Origin: Ruminococcus bromii
Lineage (GTDB): Bacteria > Bacillota > Clostridia > Oscillospirales > Acutalibacteraceae
Direction: 5' to 3'
Length of the DNA stretch: 64,000 nt
NCBI RefSeq assembly: GCF_002834225.1
Contig: NZ_NNSR01000026.1
Coordinates: forward strand, 62,001 to 126,000
This document shows, one piece after another, positions 1 to 9,405 of this stretch (positions are counted from its first letter, which is position 1; each line of letters begins with the position of its first letter). A program made the position numbers and the translations under genes. The notes beneath the pieces were generated by a model. It ran no database searches, was not told the DNA's origin, and saw only the letters and a program-made list of their open reading frames with translations.

Positions 1-459
1 GGGCTTGTTCTCATAGCCAAAAACCGTTTTACAGCCAATGCCGTAAAAAATAAAACGCATAAAGTCTATTACGCTTTATGCGAGGGTGAAATAAATATTG
101 AAGGTGTAGTTGATAAGCCAATGGATTTGCGTGATGATTCCAAAATGGTGCGAATTGTCCGTGATGACGGAATGAAAGCAGTTACACACTACAAACCGCT
201 TATTGCAACAAAAGATTTTACATTGCTTGAATTGTGGCTTGAAACCGGCAGAACACATCAGATTCGCTGTCATATGGCTTATTTAGGGCATCCGCTTATG
301 GGCGATGACTTGTACGGCGGAAAACTTGATAAAATTTCAAGGCAGGCACTTCATTGTGCAAGACTTGAATTTTATCATCCGATAAAAAATGAATACATTA
401 CTGTTACTGCCGAAATTCCCGAAGATATGCAGTCTGTAATAAACAACAAAGAGGATTGA
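1..459 (+). CDS. RluA-family pseudouridine synthase, 3' part
   Basis: Partial gene: the frame is open from the first base of the window and ends at the TGA at 457-459, so the start and the catalytic-Asp motif (HRLD in this family) lie outside. The visible part starts GLVLIAKN and continues with KVYYALCEG, a TGRTHQIRCHMAYLGHPLMGD block and LHCARLEF. These are the conserved C-terminal half of RluA/RluC/RluD enzymes, which isomerise uridines in rRNA or tRNA. The exact target cannot be decided from this part. The stop codon lies inside the stem of a terminator shared with the convergent gene. Confidence 0.88.
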   Translation, partial: GLVLIAKNRFTANAVKNKTHKVYYALCEGEINIEGVVDKPMDLRDDSKMVRIVRDDGMKAVTHYKPLIATKDFTLLELWLETGRTHQIRCHMAYLGHPLMGDDLYGGKLDKISRQALHCARLEFYHPIKNEYITVTAEIPEDMQSVINNKED

Positions 460-486
460 ACTTTTAATTGTTCAATCCTCTTTTAG
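451..486. terminator. Bidirectional Rho-independent terminator
   Basis: Perfect 11-bp inverted repeat (451-461 with 470-480, 8-nt loop) followed by TTTTA. It sits between the convergent pseudouridine synthase gene and the minus-strand membrane protein gene, and probably serves both. Confidence 0.85.
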
Positions 487-488
487 TG

Positions 489-2210
489 TTATTTAACTCT
501 GTCTACGCTGTAAATTGTAAATCCGTTGAATTCCTTTTCATCCTTGTAAACAATGATGGAATCTTTTTTGCCGTAATATTGGTTAAGATAATTTTCTTTG
601 ATAAAAGTAATGTTCTTATCGATAACATATACATTTCTTCCGTCAACGACCGCCTCATAAATATTTGTTGAGAGGTTGCGGTTCACAAGCTGATTTGTCC
701 GATGAAGATAGCCGAAACCGTCAACATTACTGAGAAAATCTGAAGAAAATCCCCAAAGCGGATGAATATAGTTATCGGTATATGAAATATATTCTTTAGC
801 TGTTACAGGGTCGAGAACATAGTAATTTTCAGGATGGCGTTCAACCTCAGTGTAAAGGTCACTCGGCTTTTTGTCATATGAAACAGGAGTGATATGGAAG
901 AAATATGATACACAGCTTGCCACACCTAATATCACAAGTACAATAACCGAAATAAGGACAGTTTTTCTGCTTTTATCTGTAATATTGCTGTATTCATCTT
1001 TTCTGAGATGACCGAAATCAAACGAATACATTGTAAACGAAAAAATCATCAGCAAAATTCCGTACATTGTGTATGCCGAAGAATCCATTGCATAACGAAC
1101 ATACATACAAGCCGCAAATCCCACCGCAAAATACAAAGCAGGGAAGAAGGCAAATCTTTTTTTCTGAACGGTAACAAAAACAACCATAATGGCAAGTATT
1201 ACCGCAAAAGCAATAAGATATGAATCAAAATTTATAATATGTCCCCATGCATCTGAAAACAATGCACCCGCATTATCAAAAAAATTATACGGATTTTCCC
1301 GTTTTTGAATATCTGCAACCTTTTTAAGGGCAGCAGTATTCAGTCCGTTGTTTTCATCATAATATCCGTCAACAAAAAGTTCATACTCATTTGCCGAATT
1401 TATTCCGACCGAATTAAGCTCCTCACAGTAATCGGAATAGTTTGGAAAAGCATTATCATCGGTCTTATCGGCAAGGACGCTGTATCTGTACAGCCCCGAA
1501 GTTTCTGCATTTGCATTATTGACCGAATATGAATAATATTCAAGACCGCAGCCGACAAGAACAATAAAGACAAATACAAGCACAAAAGGTCTGAAGTACC
1601 AGAAAAATTTTCTGAACGGCAACTTGTACTTCCTTTTTGCAATCATATCACCGATGAAGAATGCAATGAAAAATGCAAGTCCCACAAAGAAATATTTGAA
1701 ACATAAAAATGTTCCGAATATAACTTCAAGTACACCAATCCAAAACGGGAGAGAGTACCTTTTATTTCTGATTGCATTAAGTGCCATCAGAAACCCTGCC
1801 GTAAGCAGCAAAGCTGCAGTTTTACTGCTTAAAATGTTTGAATAATGGTCAAATGAAAACAAAATATTCAGCACAAGAGTGAATATGAAAGCCTTGTGCT
1901 TTCCAAATTTATCGGCAAAAACAAATGTAACAGAAGAAAAAGCGGCACAGGAGAGAAGAATTTGAAAAAGTACAAAACAGTTGAAATTCAAAAGAATGTA
2001 CTGCAATGAACCGGTAATTGTCGCAAAAATGTAGTTAATATCATTATTGTAATAGTTATGATACTGACAGATATATAAAGAATTGTAAAAATCGTCAGCA
2101 CTGTCATAGGAAAATGCAGTAACACCTATAATCAAAGCCATAATAACAATATTAATTGCCAAAGCAAAGAAGGTCTTGCTTTTTAGTGCGTTTAATATTT
2201 TATCTTTCAT
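489..2210 (-). CDS. Polytopic membrane protein of unknown function
   Basis: 573 aa. About 10-12 hydrophobic segments run from residue ~15 to ~430, for example ALAINIVIMALIIGVTAF near the N-terminus. A hydrophilic tail of about 130 residues (from ~445), probably extracytoplasmic, follows the last segment. The overall plan resembles glucosyltransferase/mannosyltransferase-like (GT-C type) membrane proteins, but I see no motif that proves it, so no function is assigned. AGGAG lies 5-6 nt before the ATG. It follows the pseudokinase gene by 35 nt on the same strand, so the two are probably cotranscribed and may act together at the cell surface. Confidence 0.75.
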   Translation of the reverse strand: MKDKILNALKSKTFFALAINIVIMALIIGVTAFSYDSADDFYNSLYICQYHNYYNNDINYIFATITGSLQYILLNFNCFVLFQILLSCAAFSSVTFVFADKFGKHKAFIFTLVLNILFSFDHYSNILSSKTAALLLTAGFLMALNAIRNKRYSLPFWIGVLEVIFGTFLCFKYFFVGLAFFIAFFIGDMIAKRKYKLPFRKFFWYFRPFVLVFVFIVLVGCGLEYYSYSVNNANAETSGLYRYSVLADKTDDNAFPNYSDYCEELNSVGINSANEYELFVDGYYDENNGLNTAALKKVADIQKRENPYNFFDNAGALFSDAWGHIINFDSYLIAFAVILAIMVVFVTVQKKRFAFFPALYFAVGFAACMYVRYAMDSSAYTMYGILLMIFSFTMYSFDFGHLRKDEYSNITDKSRKTVLISVIVLVILGVASCVSYFFHITPVSYDKKPSDLYTEVERHPENYYVLDPVTAKEYISYTDNYIHPLWGFSSDFLSNVDGFGYLHRTNQLVNRNLSTNIYEAVVDGRNVYVIDKNITFIKENYLNQYYGKKDSIIVYKDEKEFNGFTIYSVDRVK

Positions 2211-2245
2211 AATAACTCCTCTGCATTATCTTTCTTGTTTAAAAA

Positions 2246-4678
2246 TCACTTTCTTGATCTTCTTTCGTTAATCAAAAGCTGAAGATTCTTCTGTTCGTAA
2301 GTATTAAATTTAACATTCTTCTCAAATTCTTCGGCTGTATATTTGCCCTCATACCATGACTGCGAGTTAAAGTATGCATTAAGGCTTGCGTCCTTAAAAA
2401 TTCTGCCTCGTCTTGCATAAATCTCATTAATTGCAAGCTGTAAGTCGTTATCACTCAAAGCGCTTACCTGTGCGTTGCTGAGATATGAAGAATCGCTGTT
2501 AGGGAAGATAAATCCGCCGTTATTATTAGTGTTTGTATTGCTTGATGACTGTGCATTTGAACTCTGTGAATTTGAATTGCCCGATGAGCTGTTCTGACTA
2601 TTTGATGACTGCTGAGCCTGTGTTGCAGGAGCTTCTGTTTCTCTCTGAATCTGTCCGCTTGAGATAACAAGTTTAACAACTGTACCCGTACTTGCGCTTG
2701 TGTCACCTTCCGGAGTCTGGGAGATAATATATCCTTCCGGATAATCATAACTGTATTCATAGTCAGAAATTTCAACGGTAAAGCCTGCCTGTTCAAGAAG
2801 CTTCTTACCGTAACTGTAACCGTAACCGACAACAGGAACAACATTGTTATATGAAGAAGATGTTGTAACCTGTTCTGTTGTAGCAGGAACAGTAGTAGGT
2901 ACTGCCGTACTCGGTGCCTGTGTGGTTACTTCGGCAGATGTTGCAGTTTCGGCTGTAGTAGTTTTATTGTCAGTAGATGAATTTGACAAACCGTTATAAA
3001 CGCAGAAACCGATAAATCCGAGTGCAGCGGCAATTACAACCGCACAAAGAACAATAATAAATTTATTCTTCTTTTTCTTTACATTCTCTTTGTTATCATC
3101 TTCATTCTCATATCCGAATTCATCTTTATTATCGTTTTCAAAACTGTTGTCATCAAAACTTGTCTTATCATCAACAGTTTTTGTATCTTCAACCTTATTT
3201 TCTGCAGGAACAGCACTCGGCTCATCATCGAAGAAATCACCGTAATCTTTAACAGAATCACTTGAAGTAAGATTATTTTTGTGGTCAGCTGCCGAGTAAT
3301 TTTCAAACACATCAGTACTTGTAACAGTAGGGAGAACCTCAGGTACAACCTCATTTTCGCCGCTGTTGCTTGAAATGTTTTTGTATTCTTCAGGCTTTTT
3401 ATCATCAACAACATTCTTATTGTCATCAGTTTCTGAATCAGAAGAGAAAGAACTTATATCCTCATATTCAGTTGTATTGTCATCTGTCTTTAATTCTGTA
3501 TTTTCAGGCTCATCAACTGCATCAGTAACATCAACGACTTCAAAACCGCCCTCATTATCATTTTCGTCTGATTCAGCAGTATCTTCTGCTTCCACAGAAG
3601 CGTTTTCAGCAACAGGCAAAGGTTCCTCCTGATTCAGAACACCGTCAATACTAAGCTGTTCAGCCTCACCAAATTCATTATCGAGAACAGTATCTTCAAC
3701 TGTCTGAACTTCATCTTTTGCGTCAAAATTATCCTGAGGTTCAGTCGGCTCTGTATCCTCAAATTCATCGTAATCGTACTCTTCAAATACATTACCGTCA
3801 AAGTCGGTGCTTTCGGGAACAACAACTTCGGGATTTGGAGCAGGGGAGGAAGTTGCAATTTCATCTTTGATAGATGTAAGAGCGTTTTTAATGTTTCCTG
3901 CATTCTTCCAGCGGTTTGCATTATCGGGCTGACACGCAATCACAATAACACTCTTGAGCTTTTCGTTGCCCTCGGACGGTGCGGTAACAGCCTTGCCCGA
4001 GAATCTCTCCTTACACGCAGAATCTCTGTCACAGGAATCATTTTCAAACGGAATTTTACCGCCGTTGCACATTGCATACATAATTATACCGACAGAATAA
4101 ATATCGGTTGTATAGTCAACATTTTCCTGTCTGAACACTTCGGGTGCAATATAAGACTTGTCGTCAATTTTGCCCTCAAATTCGGTAAATCCGCCGATTT
4201 TATACTTTCCGTCTGCTGTTACAAAAATATTTTTTGGCGAAATATTACCGTGAAAAATATTCTTTGTTTCCAAAGTTTCAAGCAGACTGCTCATCTGAAT
4301 ACCAAAATCAACAACTTCATCCTCAGCGAAAGTTTTGGTTTTCATAAGTTCATCAAGGCTTGTGAGTTCTTCCGTAAATATGTACAAATCACAGGTTTCT
4401 TTGTTCTGATTATCCTGAACATAAACATCCAGATAGTTTGAAACGCCGTCAAGATTCTTTACGGATTCAATAAAATCAGCCTCTTCGGCGAAATATTCGG
4501 CACGCTCATCATTATAATTATTTTTGCCGATAAATGCGTGTCTGAGAATCGCATTCTGAGCAGTATTTTTATCAATCTTTCTTGATACCTTGTAAACTTC
4601 ACAGCCGTTGTCTTCCCCGACAAATGAAGTAACCTTCCAATCCCTTAAATCTGCCGGCAATTTTATCATTTTTGCCAT
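2246..4678 (-). CDS. Membrane PASTA/YARHG protein with kinase-like (probably inactive) domain
   Basis: 810 aa. The order is: Ser/Thr kinase fold (about 1-270), a long acidic low-complexity cytoplasmic linker (about 275-530), one transmembrane helix after a KKKKNK stop-transfer (about 538-560), a Ser/Thr-rich spacer, one PASTA domain (about 612-685), a Ser/Asn/Gln-rich spacer, and a C-terminal YARHG domain with the signature EIYARRGRIF. PASTA kinases normally sense muropeptides and control division and wall synthesis. Here the kinase hallmarks are altered: the VAIK Lys position reads AILR, the HRD loop reads HGN with Ser in place of the catalytic-loop Lys, and DFG reads GFT, while APE is kept. 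It should therefore be a pseudokinase, probably a scaffold or sensor. AAGGAGTG precedes the ATG. Confidence 0.88.
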   Translation of the reverse strand: MAKMIKLPADLRDWKVTSFVGEDNGCEVYKVSRKIDKNTAQNAILRHAFIGKNNYNDERAEYFAEEADFIESVKNLDGVSNYLDVYVQDNQNKETCDLYIFTEELTSLDELMKTKTFAEDEVVDFGIQMSSLLETLETKNIFHGNISPKNIFVTADGKYKIGGFTEFEGKIDDKSYIAPEVFRQENVDYTTDIYSVGIIMYAMCNGGKIPFENDSCDRDSACKERFSGKAVTAPSEGNEKLKSVIVIACQPDNANRWKNAGNIKNALTSIKDEIATSSPAPNPEVVVPESTDFDGNVFEEYDYDEFEDTEPTEPQDNFDAKDEVQTVEDTVLDNEFGEAEQLSIDGVLNQEEPLPVAENASVEAEDTAESDENDNEGGFEVVDVTDAVDEPENTELKTDDNTTEYEDISSFSSDSETDDNKNVVDDKKPEEYKNISSNSGENEVVPEVLPTVTSTDVFENYSAADHKNNLTSSDSVKDYGDFFDDEPSAVPAENKVEDTKTVDDKTSFDDNSFENDNKDEFGYENEDDNKENVKKKKNKFIIVLCAVVIAAALGFIGFCVYNGLSNSSTDNKTTTAETATSAEVTTQAPSTAVPTTVPATTEQVTTSSSYNNVVPVVGYGYSYGKKLLEQAGFTVEISDYEYSYDYPEGYIISQTPEGDTSASTGTVVKLVISSGQIQRETEAPATQAQQSSNSQNSSSGNSNSQSSNAQSSSNTNTNNNGGFIFPNSDSSYLSNAQVSALSDNDLQLAINEIYARRGRIFKDASLNAYFNSQSWYEGKYTAEEFEKNVKFNTYEQKNLQLLINERRSRK

Positions 4679-4843
4679 ATTAACACTCCTTAAATGTTTC
4701 CTTATTTTTTCATATTTATCTAAATTAAGTTAATCTACCCTTATTATCTCATTCTCCGAATTATTGTACCATATTACAAGCTGTTTTACCATAGATATTT
4801 CAATTTTTTAAAAAATAATTCTAATTTGTAATTAAATCCGACA

Positions 4844-4874
4844 TAAAAACAGCAGTCCGCCTAAACGAACTGCC
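4844..4874 (-). terminator. Rho-independent terminator of the queA-tgt-yajC operon
   Basis: 8-bp stem (4852-4859 with 4866-4873, one G-T pair) with a 6-nt loop, followed on the minus strand by TGTTTTT. It lies 36 nt beyond the TIGR04086 gene and separates that operon from the pseudokinase gene. Confidence 0.8.
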
Positions 4875-4909
4875 GAAAACATAGCTGCAGTAAAATATCT
4901 TACCTGAAC

Positions 4910-5302
4910 CTATTTGATTTTTATTTTTTCCTTTTTGTTTACTCCGATAATTCCGCCTATACATCCTCCCAAAACAGATGATATCAGTTTTAGCAGGGTT
5001 AATATTGTTATAGGTTCACCGTTAAAAATCAACGCAATAGAGGTTATGACAAGAAAAATAAAAAATCCTGTCAGCGAACCAACCGCAAGTCCTGCACTTC
5101 CTGTAATTCTTGATGATATTATTCCCGACATCAGCGCAGCAACACCGACCATTCCTACTGCGCAGTAATCAAGTATATCTGCCGAAATTACTCCCGCTGA
5201 CATCATCACGGCCGCAAGCAAACACATCAAAATTACAAGTATGAGTATTCCGCATACTGATGAAAACAGAACGGCCTTTGCAAGTAATTTTTTATCAGAC
5301 AT
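4910..5302 (-). CDS. TIGR04086-like four-helix membrane protein
   Basis: 130 aa, almost entirely hydrophobic. Four membrane segments lie at about 10-35, 45-62, 70-92 and 98-120, followed by a basic tail KKEKIKIK. Size, Gly-rich helices (VLGGCIGGIIGV) and position directly after yajC match the small Firmicute membrane family TIGR04086, whose function is unknown. A strong hairpin fills the gap to yajC and its 3' arm is the GGGGG that would act as ribosome binding site for this gene, so its expression may be damped or regulated relative to yajC. Confidence 0.72.
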   Translation of the reverse strand: MSDKKLLAKAVLFSSVCGILILVILMCLLAAVMMSAGVISADILDYCAVGMVGVAALMSGIISSRITGSAGLAVGSLTGFFIFLVITSIALIFNGEPITILTLLKLISSVLGGCIGGIIGVNKKEKIKIK

Positions 5303-5309
5303 AAAACAA

Positions 5310-5345
5310 CCCCCGAATATATTCTGTTACAAATATATTCGGGGG
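5310..5345 (-). promoter_or_regulatory. Hairpin between yajC and the TIGR04086 gene
   Basis: Perfect 14-bp inverted repeat (5310-5323 with 5332-5345, 8-nt loop). On the minus strand it is followed by TTGTTTT and, 8 nt from the stem, the ATG of the downstream gene. It can act as a partial terminator, and its 3' arm contains the only purine-rich sequence that could serve as ribosome binding site. Confidence 0.65.
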
Positions 5346-5366
5346 AAAGAACATTCATTCAAAAAG

Positions 5367-5789
5367 TTATTCTTTTGTAGCTTTAGTTTCATCGGAATCT
5401 TTCTTCTTGCCAAAACCGAAGAAGCCTTTCTTTTCAGGCTGACCTGCCTGCTGTGGCTGTTCCTTAACTGTGTCAACAGTAGAAATACACCACTTTTTAA
5501 ACTTCATCTTAACTCTGTCAGAGCCTGTTTCAATGATGATAGCGTCTTCGTCGTCCTTAATAGCAACTACTCTGCCCATAATTCCGCCGATTGTTGTAAT
5601 TTCATCACCGATCTCAAGAGAGTTACGAAGCTGAGCTTCTTCTTTTTTCTTCTTTGAGTTAGGTCTGATGAGGAAGAAATAGAGAGCCGCAAAAATAGCA
5701 ACATAGAAGAGAATCATAAAAATCATACTTGATGACTGATTTCCGCCGCTTGCGCTTGCTTCAGCAACTACAGGTAAAAAGTTTGTCAT
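5367..5789 (-). CDS. yajC: Preprotein translocase subunit YajC
   Basis: 140 aa from the ATG at 5789. That start is preferred to the upstream in-frame ATGs at 5807 and 5798 because AAAGGA lies 9 nt before it and the first ATG has no ribosome binding site. YajC joins SecDF as an auxiliary part of the Sec translocon. Seen here: a short N-terminal tail, one hydrophobic helix (SSMIFMILFYVAIFAALYFF, about 22-41), the conserved LIRPNSKKKKE turn, and the cytoplasmic domain with GDEITTIGGIMGRV. The C-terminus is a Lys-rich tail. Its place after tgt in queA-tgt-yajC order is the common one in bacteria. Confidence 0.95.
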   Translation of the reverse strand: MTNFLPVVAEASASGGNQSSSMIFMILFYVAIFAALYFFLIRPNSKKKKEEAQLRNSLEIGDEITTIGGIMGRVVAIKDDEDAIIIETGSDRVKMKFKKWCISTVDTVKEQPQQAGQPEKKGFFGFGKKKDSDETKATKE

Positions 5790-5872
5790 TTTCGTCATTC
5801 CTTTCATACAATGTACTGATTATATCAGTTTTAATCACATCTTGCAAGTGTTTTTTCTGTTTTGAAAAAATA

Positions 5873-7003
5873 TTAGATACGCACGCCTAAAATATTGCGA
5901 TATTTCTCGTAAAATTCCATATATGTGCCGTTGTCAAGCTGAGTTCTGATAACTTCCATAAGATTATTGTAAAAATAGAGGTTGTGCAAAACAGCAAGCC
6001 GCATTCCGAGCATCTCACCGCTCTTGAGAAGATGTCTTATGTATGCCCTTGAAAAGTTTCGGCAAACAGGGCAGTCACAATGCTCGTCAATCGGGGATTC
6101 GTCTGTTTCATATTTTGCATTATTGATGTTACGCACTCCGTCCCAAGTGAAGAGCTGACCGTGTCTTGCGTTTCTGCTCGGCATAACACAGTCAAAAAGA
6201 TCAACGCCTCTTGCAACACTTTCAAGAATATTCACGGGAGTTCCGACTCCCATAAGATATCTGATTTTATCTTTCGGAGCAAACGGCTCAACCTCTTCAA
6301 TGATATGGTACATCGTTTCGGCAGGCTCACCCACGGCAAGACCTCCGATTGCATAGCCGTCAAGATTAAGCTCCGCAATTTCTTTCATATGATTGACGCG
6401 CAAATCGTCATAGATACCGCCCTGATTTATGCCGAACAGCATCTGGTTTTTATTTATGGTATCATCAAGACTGTTGAGCCTTTTCATCTCTGCAACACAT
6501 CTTTTAAGCCATCTTGTGGTTCTTTCAACGCTGTTTTTTGTATATTCATATGGAGAAGGGTTTTCAACGCATTCATCAAATGCCATCGCAATTGTAGAAG
6601 CAAGATTTGACTGAATTCTCATACTCTCCTCAGGTCCCATAAAAATTTTGCGGCCGTCAATGTGAGAATTGAAGTAAACGCCTTCTTCTTTAATATTTCT
6701 CAACTTTGCAAGAGAGAACACCTGAAATCCGCCGCTGTCGGTAAGGATAGGACCGTTCCACCTTGTAAATTTGTGAAGTCCGCCCATTTGCTTAACCTTT
6801 TCATCACCCGGACGAAGATGCAGATGATAGGTGTTGCAAAGCTGAACCTGACATTTTATATTCTTTAAATCAAGCGCAGAAACAGCACCCTTGATTGCAC
6901 CGCATGTTGCAACATTCATAAAGGCAGGAGTCTGAACCGTACCGTGAACCGTAACGAACTCGCCCCGTCTTGCGCTGCCTTCCTTTTTAATTACCTTAAA
7001 CAT
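5873..7003 (-). CDS. tgt: tRNA-guanine(34) transglycosylase
   Basis: 376 aa, the usual length. It exchanges guanine-34 of GU(N)-anticodon tRNAs for preQ1 during queuosine synthesis. Visible hallmarks are the substrate-pocket segment LTDSGGFQVFSL with its catalytic Asp, the GGLAVGE loop, the second catalytic Asp in FDCVMPSRNARHG, and the zinc site CDCPVC followed by a later His. It lies 17 nt after queA and ahead of yajC in one minus-strand operon, so base insertion and the next tailoring step are coupled. Confidence 0.97.
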   Translation of the reverse strand: MFKVIKKEGSARRGEFVTVHGTVQTPAFMNVATCGAIKGAVSALDLKNIKCQVQLCNTYHLHLRPGDEKVKQMGGLHKFTRWNGPILTDSGGFQVFSLAKLRNIKEEGVYFNSHIDGRKIFMGPEESMRIQSNLASTIAMAFDECVENPSPYEYTKNSVERTTRWLKRCVAEMKRLNSLDDTINKNQMLFGINQGGIYDDLRVNHMKEIAELNLDGYAIGGLAVGEPAETMYHIIEEVEPFAPKDKIRYLMGVGTPVNILESVARGVDLFDCVMPSRNARHGQLFTWDGVRNINNAKYETDESPIDEHCDCPVCRNFSRAYIRHLLKSGEMLGMRLAVLHNLYFYNNLMEVIRTQLDNGTYMEFYEKYRNILGVRI

Positions 7004-7020
7004 AAATCCGTAAAATCCTC

Positions 7021-8046
7021 CTATGATATGAACATAGCGTCACCGAAAGAGAAGAATCTGTACTTTTCCTTTACAGCTTCTTTATATGCATTCATAATAA
7101 AATCATATCCCGCAAAAGCGGATACAAGCATAATAAGTGTACTTTCCGGAAGATGAAAGTTAGTAATAAGTCCGTCAAGCACTTTAAATTCAAATCCGGG
7201 ATAAATAAAAATATCCGTAAATCCCTCGCACGGCTTAATTTCTCCGTACATTGCCGCAACACTTTCAAGCGTTCTGCAGGATGTCGTGCCGACTGCAATA
7301 ACCCGTCCGCCGTTTTTCTTGGTTTCATTTATGAGCTTTGCGGTTTCTTCGGGGACTTCGTAATGCTCGCTGTGCATTTTATGCTTTGTAACATCGTCAA
7401 CCTTAACGGGTCTGAATGTACCGAGTCCCACATGAAGTGTAACATACGCAATCTTTACACCCTTAGCCTTGATTCTGTCCATAAGCTCGGTTGTAAAGTG
7501 AAGTCCTGCCGTCGGAGCTGCCGCAGAACCGAGTTCATGGCTGTAAACCGTCTGATAGCGTTCCTTATCCTTAAGCTCGGCAGTAATATAAGGCGGAAGA
7601 GGCATCTGACCGATTTTATCAAGAGTTGTAAAGAAATTCTCTTCGCAATCAAAATCAACTATTCTGTTGCCGTCATCCTTAACATCAACAACTGTTGCAC
7701 GCAAAATTCCGTTGCCAAACGAAAATTTTGTGCCGACTTTTGCTTTTTTACCCGGCTTGCAAAGTGTTTCCCAACGGTTGTTCGCAACCTGCTTCAAAAG
7801 CAGAAATTCAACTTTTGCACCTGTTTCGTCTTTGATACCGTAAATTCTTGCAGGCAAAACTCTTGAATCGTTGGCAACAAGAAGGTCACCCTCGTTAAGA
7901 TAATCAATAATGTCATAAAAATGTTTATGCTCCAGAGTTTGTTTTTCTCTGTCAAGCACAAGCAGTCTTGAACTGTCTCTCGGTTCAAGCGGAGTCTGTG
8001 CGATAAGCTCTTTCGGCAAATCGTAATAAAAATCACTCGTTTTCAT
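7021..8046 (-). CDS. queA: S-adenosylmethionine:tRNA ribosyltransferase-isomerase
   Basis: 341 aa. The ATG at 8046 is chosen over an in-frame TTG at 8061 because GAAAGGA lies 7 nt upstream of it and overlaps the TTG. QueA moves the ribosyl group of AdoMet onto preQ1-34 in tRNA to make epoxyqueuosine. Family motifs seen: [19 protein letters not shown] at the N-terminus, [37 protein letters not shown] and [16 protein letters not shown] near the C-terminus. It is the first gene of queA-tgt-yajC-TIGR04086. Confidence 0.97.
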   Translation of the reverse strand: MKTSDFYYDLPKELIAQTPLEPRDSSRLLVLDREKQTLEHKHFYDIIDYLNEGDLLVANDSRVLPARIYGIKDETGAKVEFLLLKQVANNRWETLCKPGKKAKVGTKFSFGNGILRATVVDVKDDGNRIVDFDCEENFFTTLDKIGQMPLPPYITAELKDKERYQTVYSHELGSAAAPTAGLHFTTELMDRIKAKGVKIAYVTLHVGLGTFRPVKVDDVTKHKMHSEHYEVPEETAKLINETKKNGGRVIAVGTTSCRTLESVAAMYGEIKPCEGFTDIFIYPGFEFKVLDGLITNFHLPESTLIMLVSAFAGYDFIMNAYKEAVKEKYRFFSFGDAMFIS

Positions 8047-8144
8047 TTTATTTCCTTTCAAGAACTAAAATTGCTTTTTAAAAGCTGTTCTTATAAAAAT
8101 CCTTGTAAAACACAAGTATTTGCCCTGTAAAATTCTCAAAATAA

Positions 8145-8173
8145 TTGACATTACCCTTTTTAAATGATATATT
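8145..8173 (+). promoter_or_regulatory. Sigma-A promoter of the asd-dapA-dapB operon
   Basis: TTGACA at 8145-8150 and TATATT at 8168-8173 with a 17-nt spacer. This leaves a leader of about 120 nt before asd. I do not see a lysine riboswitch core in that leader. Confidence 0.7.
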
Positions 8174-8300
8174 ATTTTATTATGAGCAGATTGCACAATC
8201 GACAAACAGTCGTGTTTTCAGACATCTCTTCATATAATATAATATTTGTTTGAATAAGGCAACCGCTTTTTTAAAATTTGTTTAATTCGGAGGAATTATT

Positions 8301-9386
8301 ATGAAAAAGTATAAAGTCGGTATTATCGGCGCTACCGGTATGGTAGGTCAGCGTTTTACACTTCTTCTTGAGAATCACCCGTGGTTTGAGGTTACTGTTC
8401 TTGCCGCAAGTAAGAGAAGTGCAGGCAAAACATACGGTGAAACAGTTGAAGGCAGATGGCATATGACTACTCCTCTTCCGGAGAAGTACAAGGATATGGT
8501 TATTGTTGACGCTGAAAATGTTGAAGAGGTTGCATCACAGGTTGATTTCTGTTTCTGCGCAGTTAATATGAAGAAGGATGAAATCCGTGATCTCGAAGAC
8601 AGATATGCAAAGGCTGAATGTCCTATCGTATCAAACAACAGTGCTCATCGTTTTACAGATGATGTTCCTATGGTTATTCCTGAAATTAACGCCGATCACA
8701 TTAAGATTATTGACGCTCAGAGAAAGCGTCTCGGCACAAAAAGAGGCTTTGTTGCAGTTAAGTCCAATTGCTCACTTCAGAGCTATGTTCCTGCAATTCA
8801 TCCTTTAAAGACACTCGGCGTTGACAAGGTTCTCGCCTGCACATATCAGGCAATTTCAGGCGCAGGCAAAACATTCAAGACATGGCCTGAAATGGTAGAT
8901 AATGTTATTCCTTACATCGGCGGTGAAGAAGAGAAGTCAGAGCAGGAGCCGCTTAAAATCTGGGGTAAGATTGAAGGCGACAAGATTGTTAAAACAGACG
9001 ATATTTCAATCACATCACAGTGCATCCGTGTTCCTGTATCAGACGGTCACACAGCAGCTGTATTTATGTCATTTAAGGACGGCGTAAAGAAACCTACTGT
9101 TGAAGAAATTATTGACATTTGGTCAAACTACAGCGGCAGAGCACAGGAACTCAATCTTCCGAGTGCGCCAAAGCATTTTCTCCATTATTTCACAGAACCC
9201 GACCGTCCGCAGATTAAATCTGAAAGAAATCTTGAAAACGGTATGGCAGTATCGGTTGGCAGATTAAGACCTGATACTCAATATGATTACAAGTTCGTTT
9301 GTATGTCACACAACACATTAAGAGGCGCAGCAGGCGGTGCAGTTCTTCTTGCAGAGCTCCTTTGTGCTGAGGGCTACATGGACTGA
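8301..9386 (+). CDS. asd: Aspartate-semialdehyde dehydrogenase
   Basis: 361 aa. It reduces aspartyl-4-phosphate to aspartate semialdehyde with NADPH, the branch point to diaminopimelate/lysine and to threonine/methionine. Seen: the nucleotide-binding GATGMVGQRF at the N-terminus, VSNNSAHR, the active-site Cys in VKSNCSLQ (about residue 156), and the C-terminal HNTLRGAAGGAVLLAE. Length and sequence look like the longer fungal/archaeal-type branch rather than the E. coli type. GGAGG precedes the ATG, and dapA follows 19 nt later. Confidence 0.95.
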   Translation: MKKYKVGIIGATGMVGQRFTLLLENHPWFEVTVLAASKRSAGKTYGETVEGRWHMTTPLPEKYKDMVIVDAENVEEVASQVDFCFCAVNMKKDEIRDLEDRYAKAECPIVSNNSAHRFTDDVPMVIPEINADHIKIIDAQRKRLGTKRGFVAVKSNCSLQSYVPAIHPLKTLGVDKVLACTYQAISGAGKTFKTWPEMVDNVIPYIGGEEEKSEQEPLKIWGKIEGDKIVKTDDISITSQCIRVPVSDGHTAAVFMSFKDGVKKPTVEEIIDIWSNYSGRAQELNLPSAPKHFLHYFTEPDRPQIKSERNLENGMAVSVGRLRPDTQYDYKFVCMSHNTLRGAAGGAVLLAELLCAEGYMD

Positions 9387-9405
9387 TTACTTACGGAGGT
9401 AAATT

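Noticed and set aside
4250..4441. Plus-strand frame inside the pseudokinase gene
   Set aside because: Shadow of a real gene on the other strand, with no ribosome binding site and no protein-like composition.
8181..8300. Possible lysine riboswitch ahead of asd
   Set aside because: The leader is only about 120 nt and shows none of the conserved lysine-aptamer boxes.
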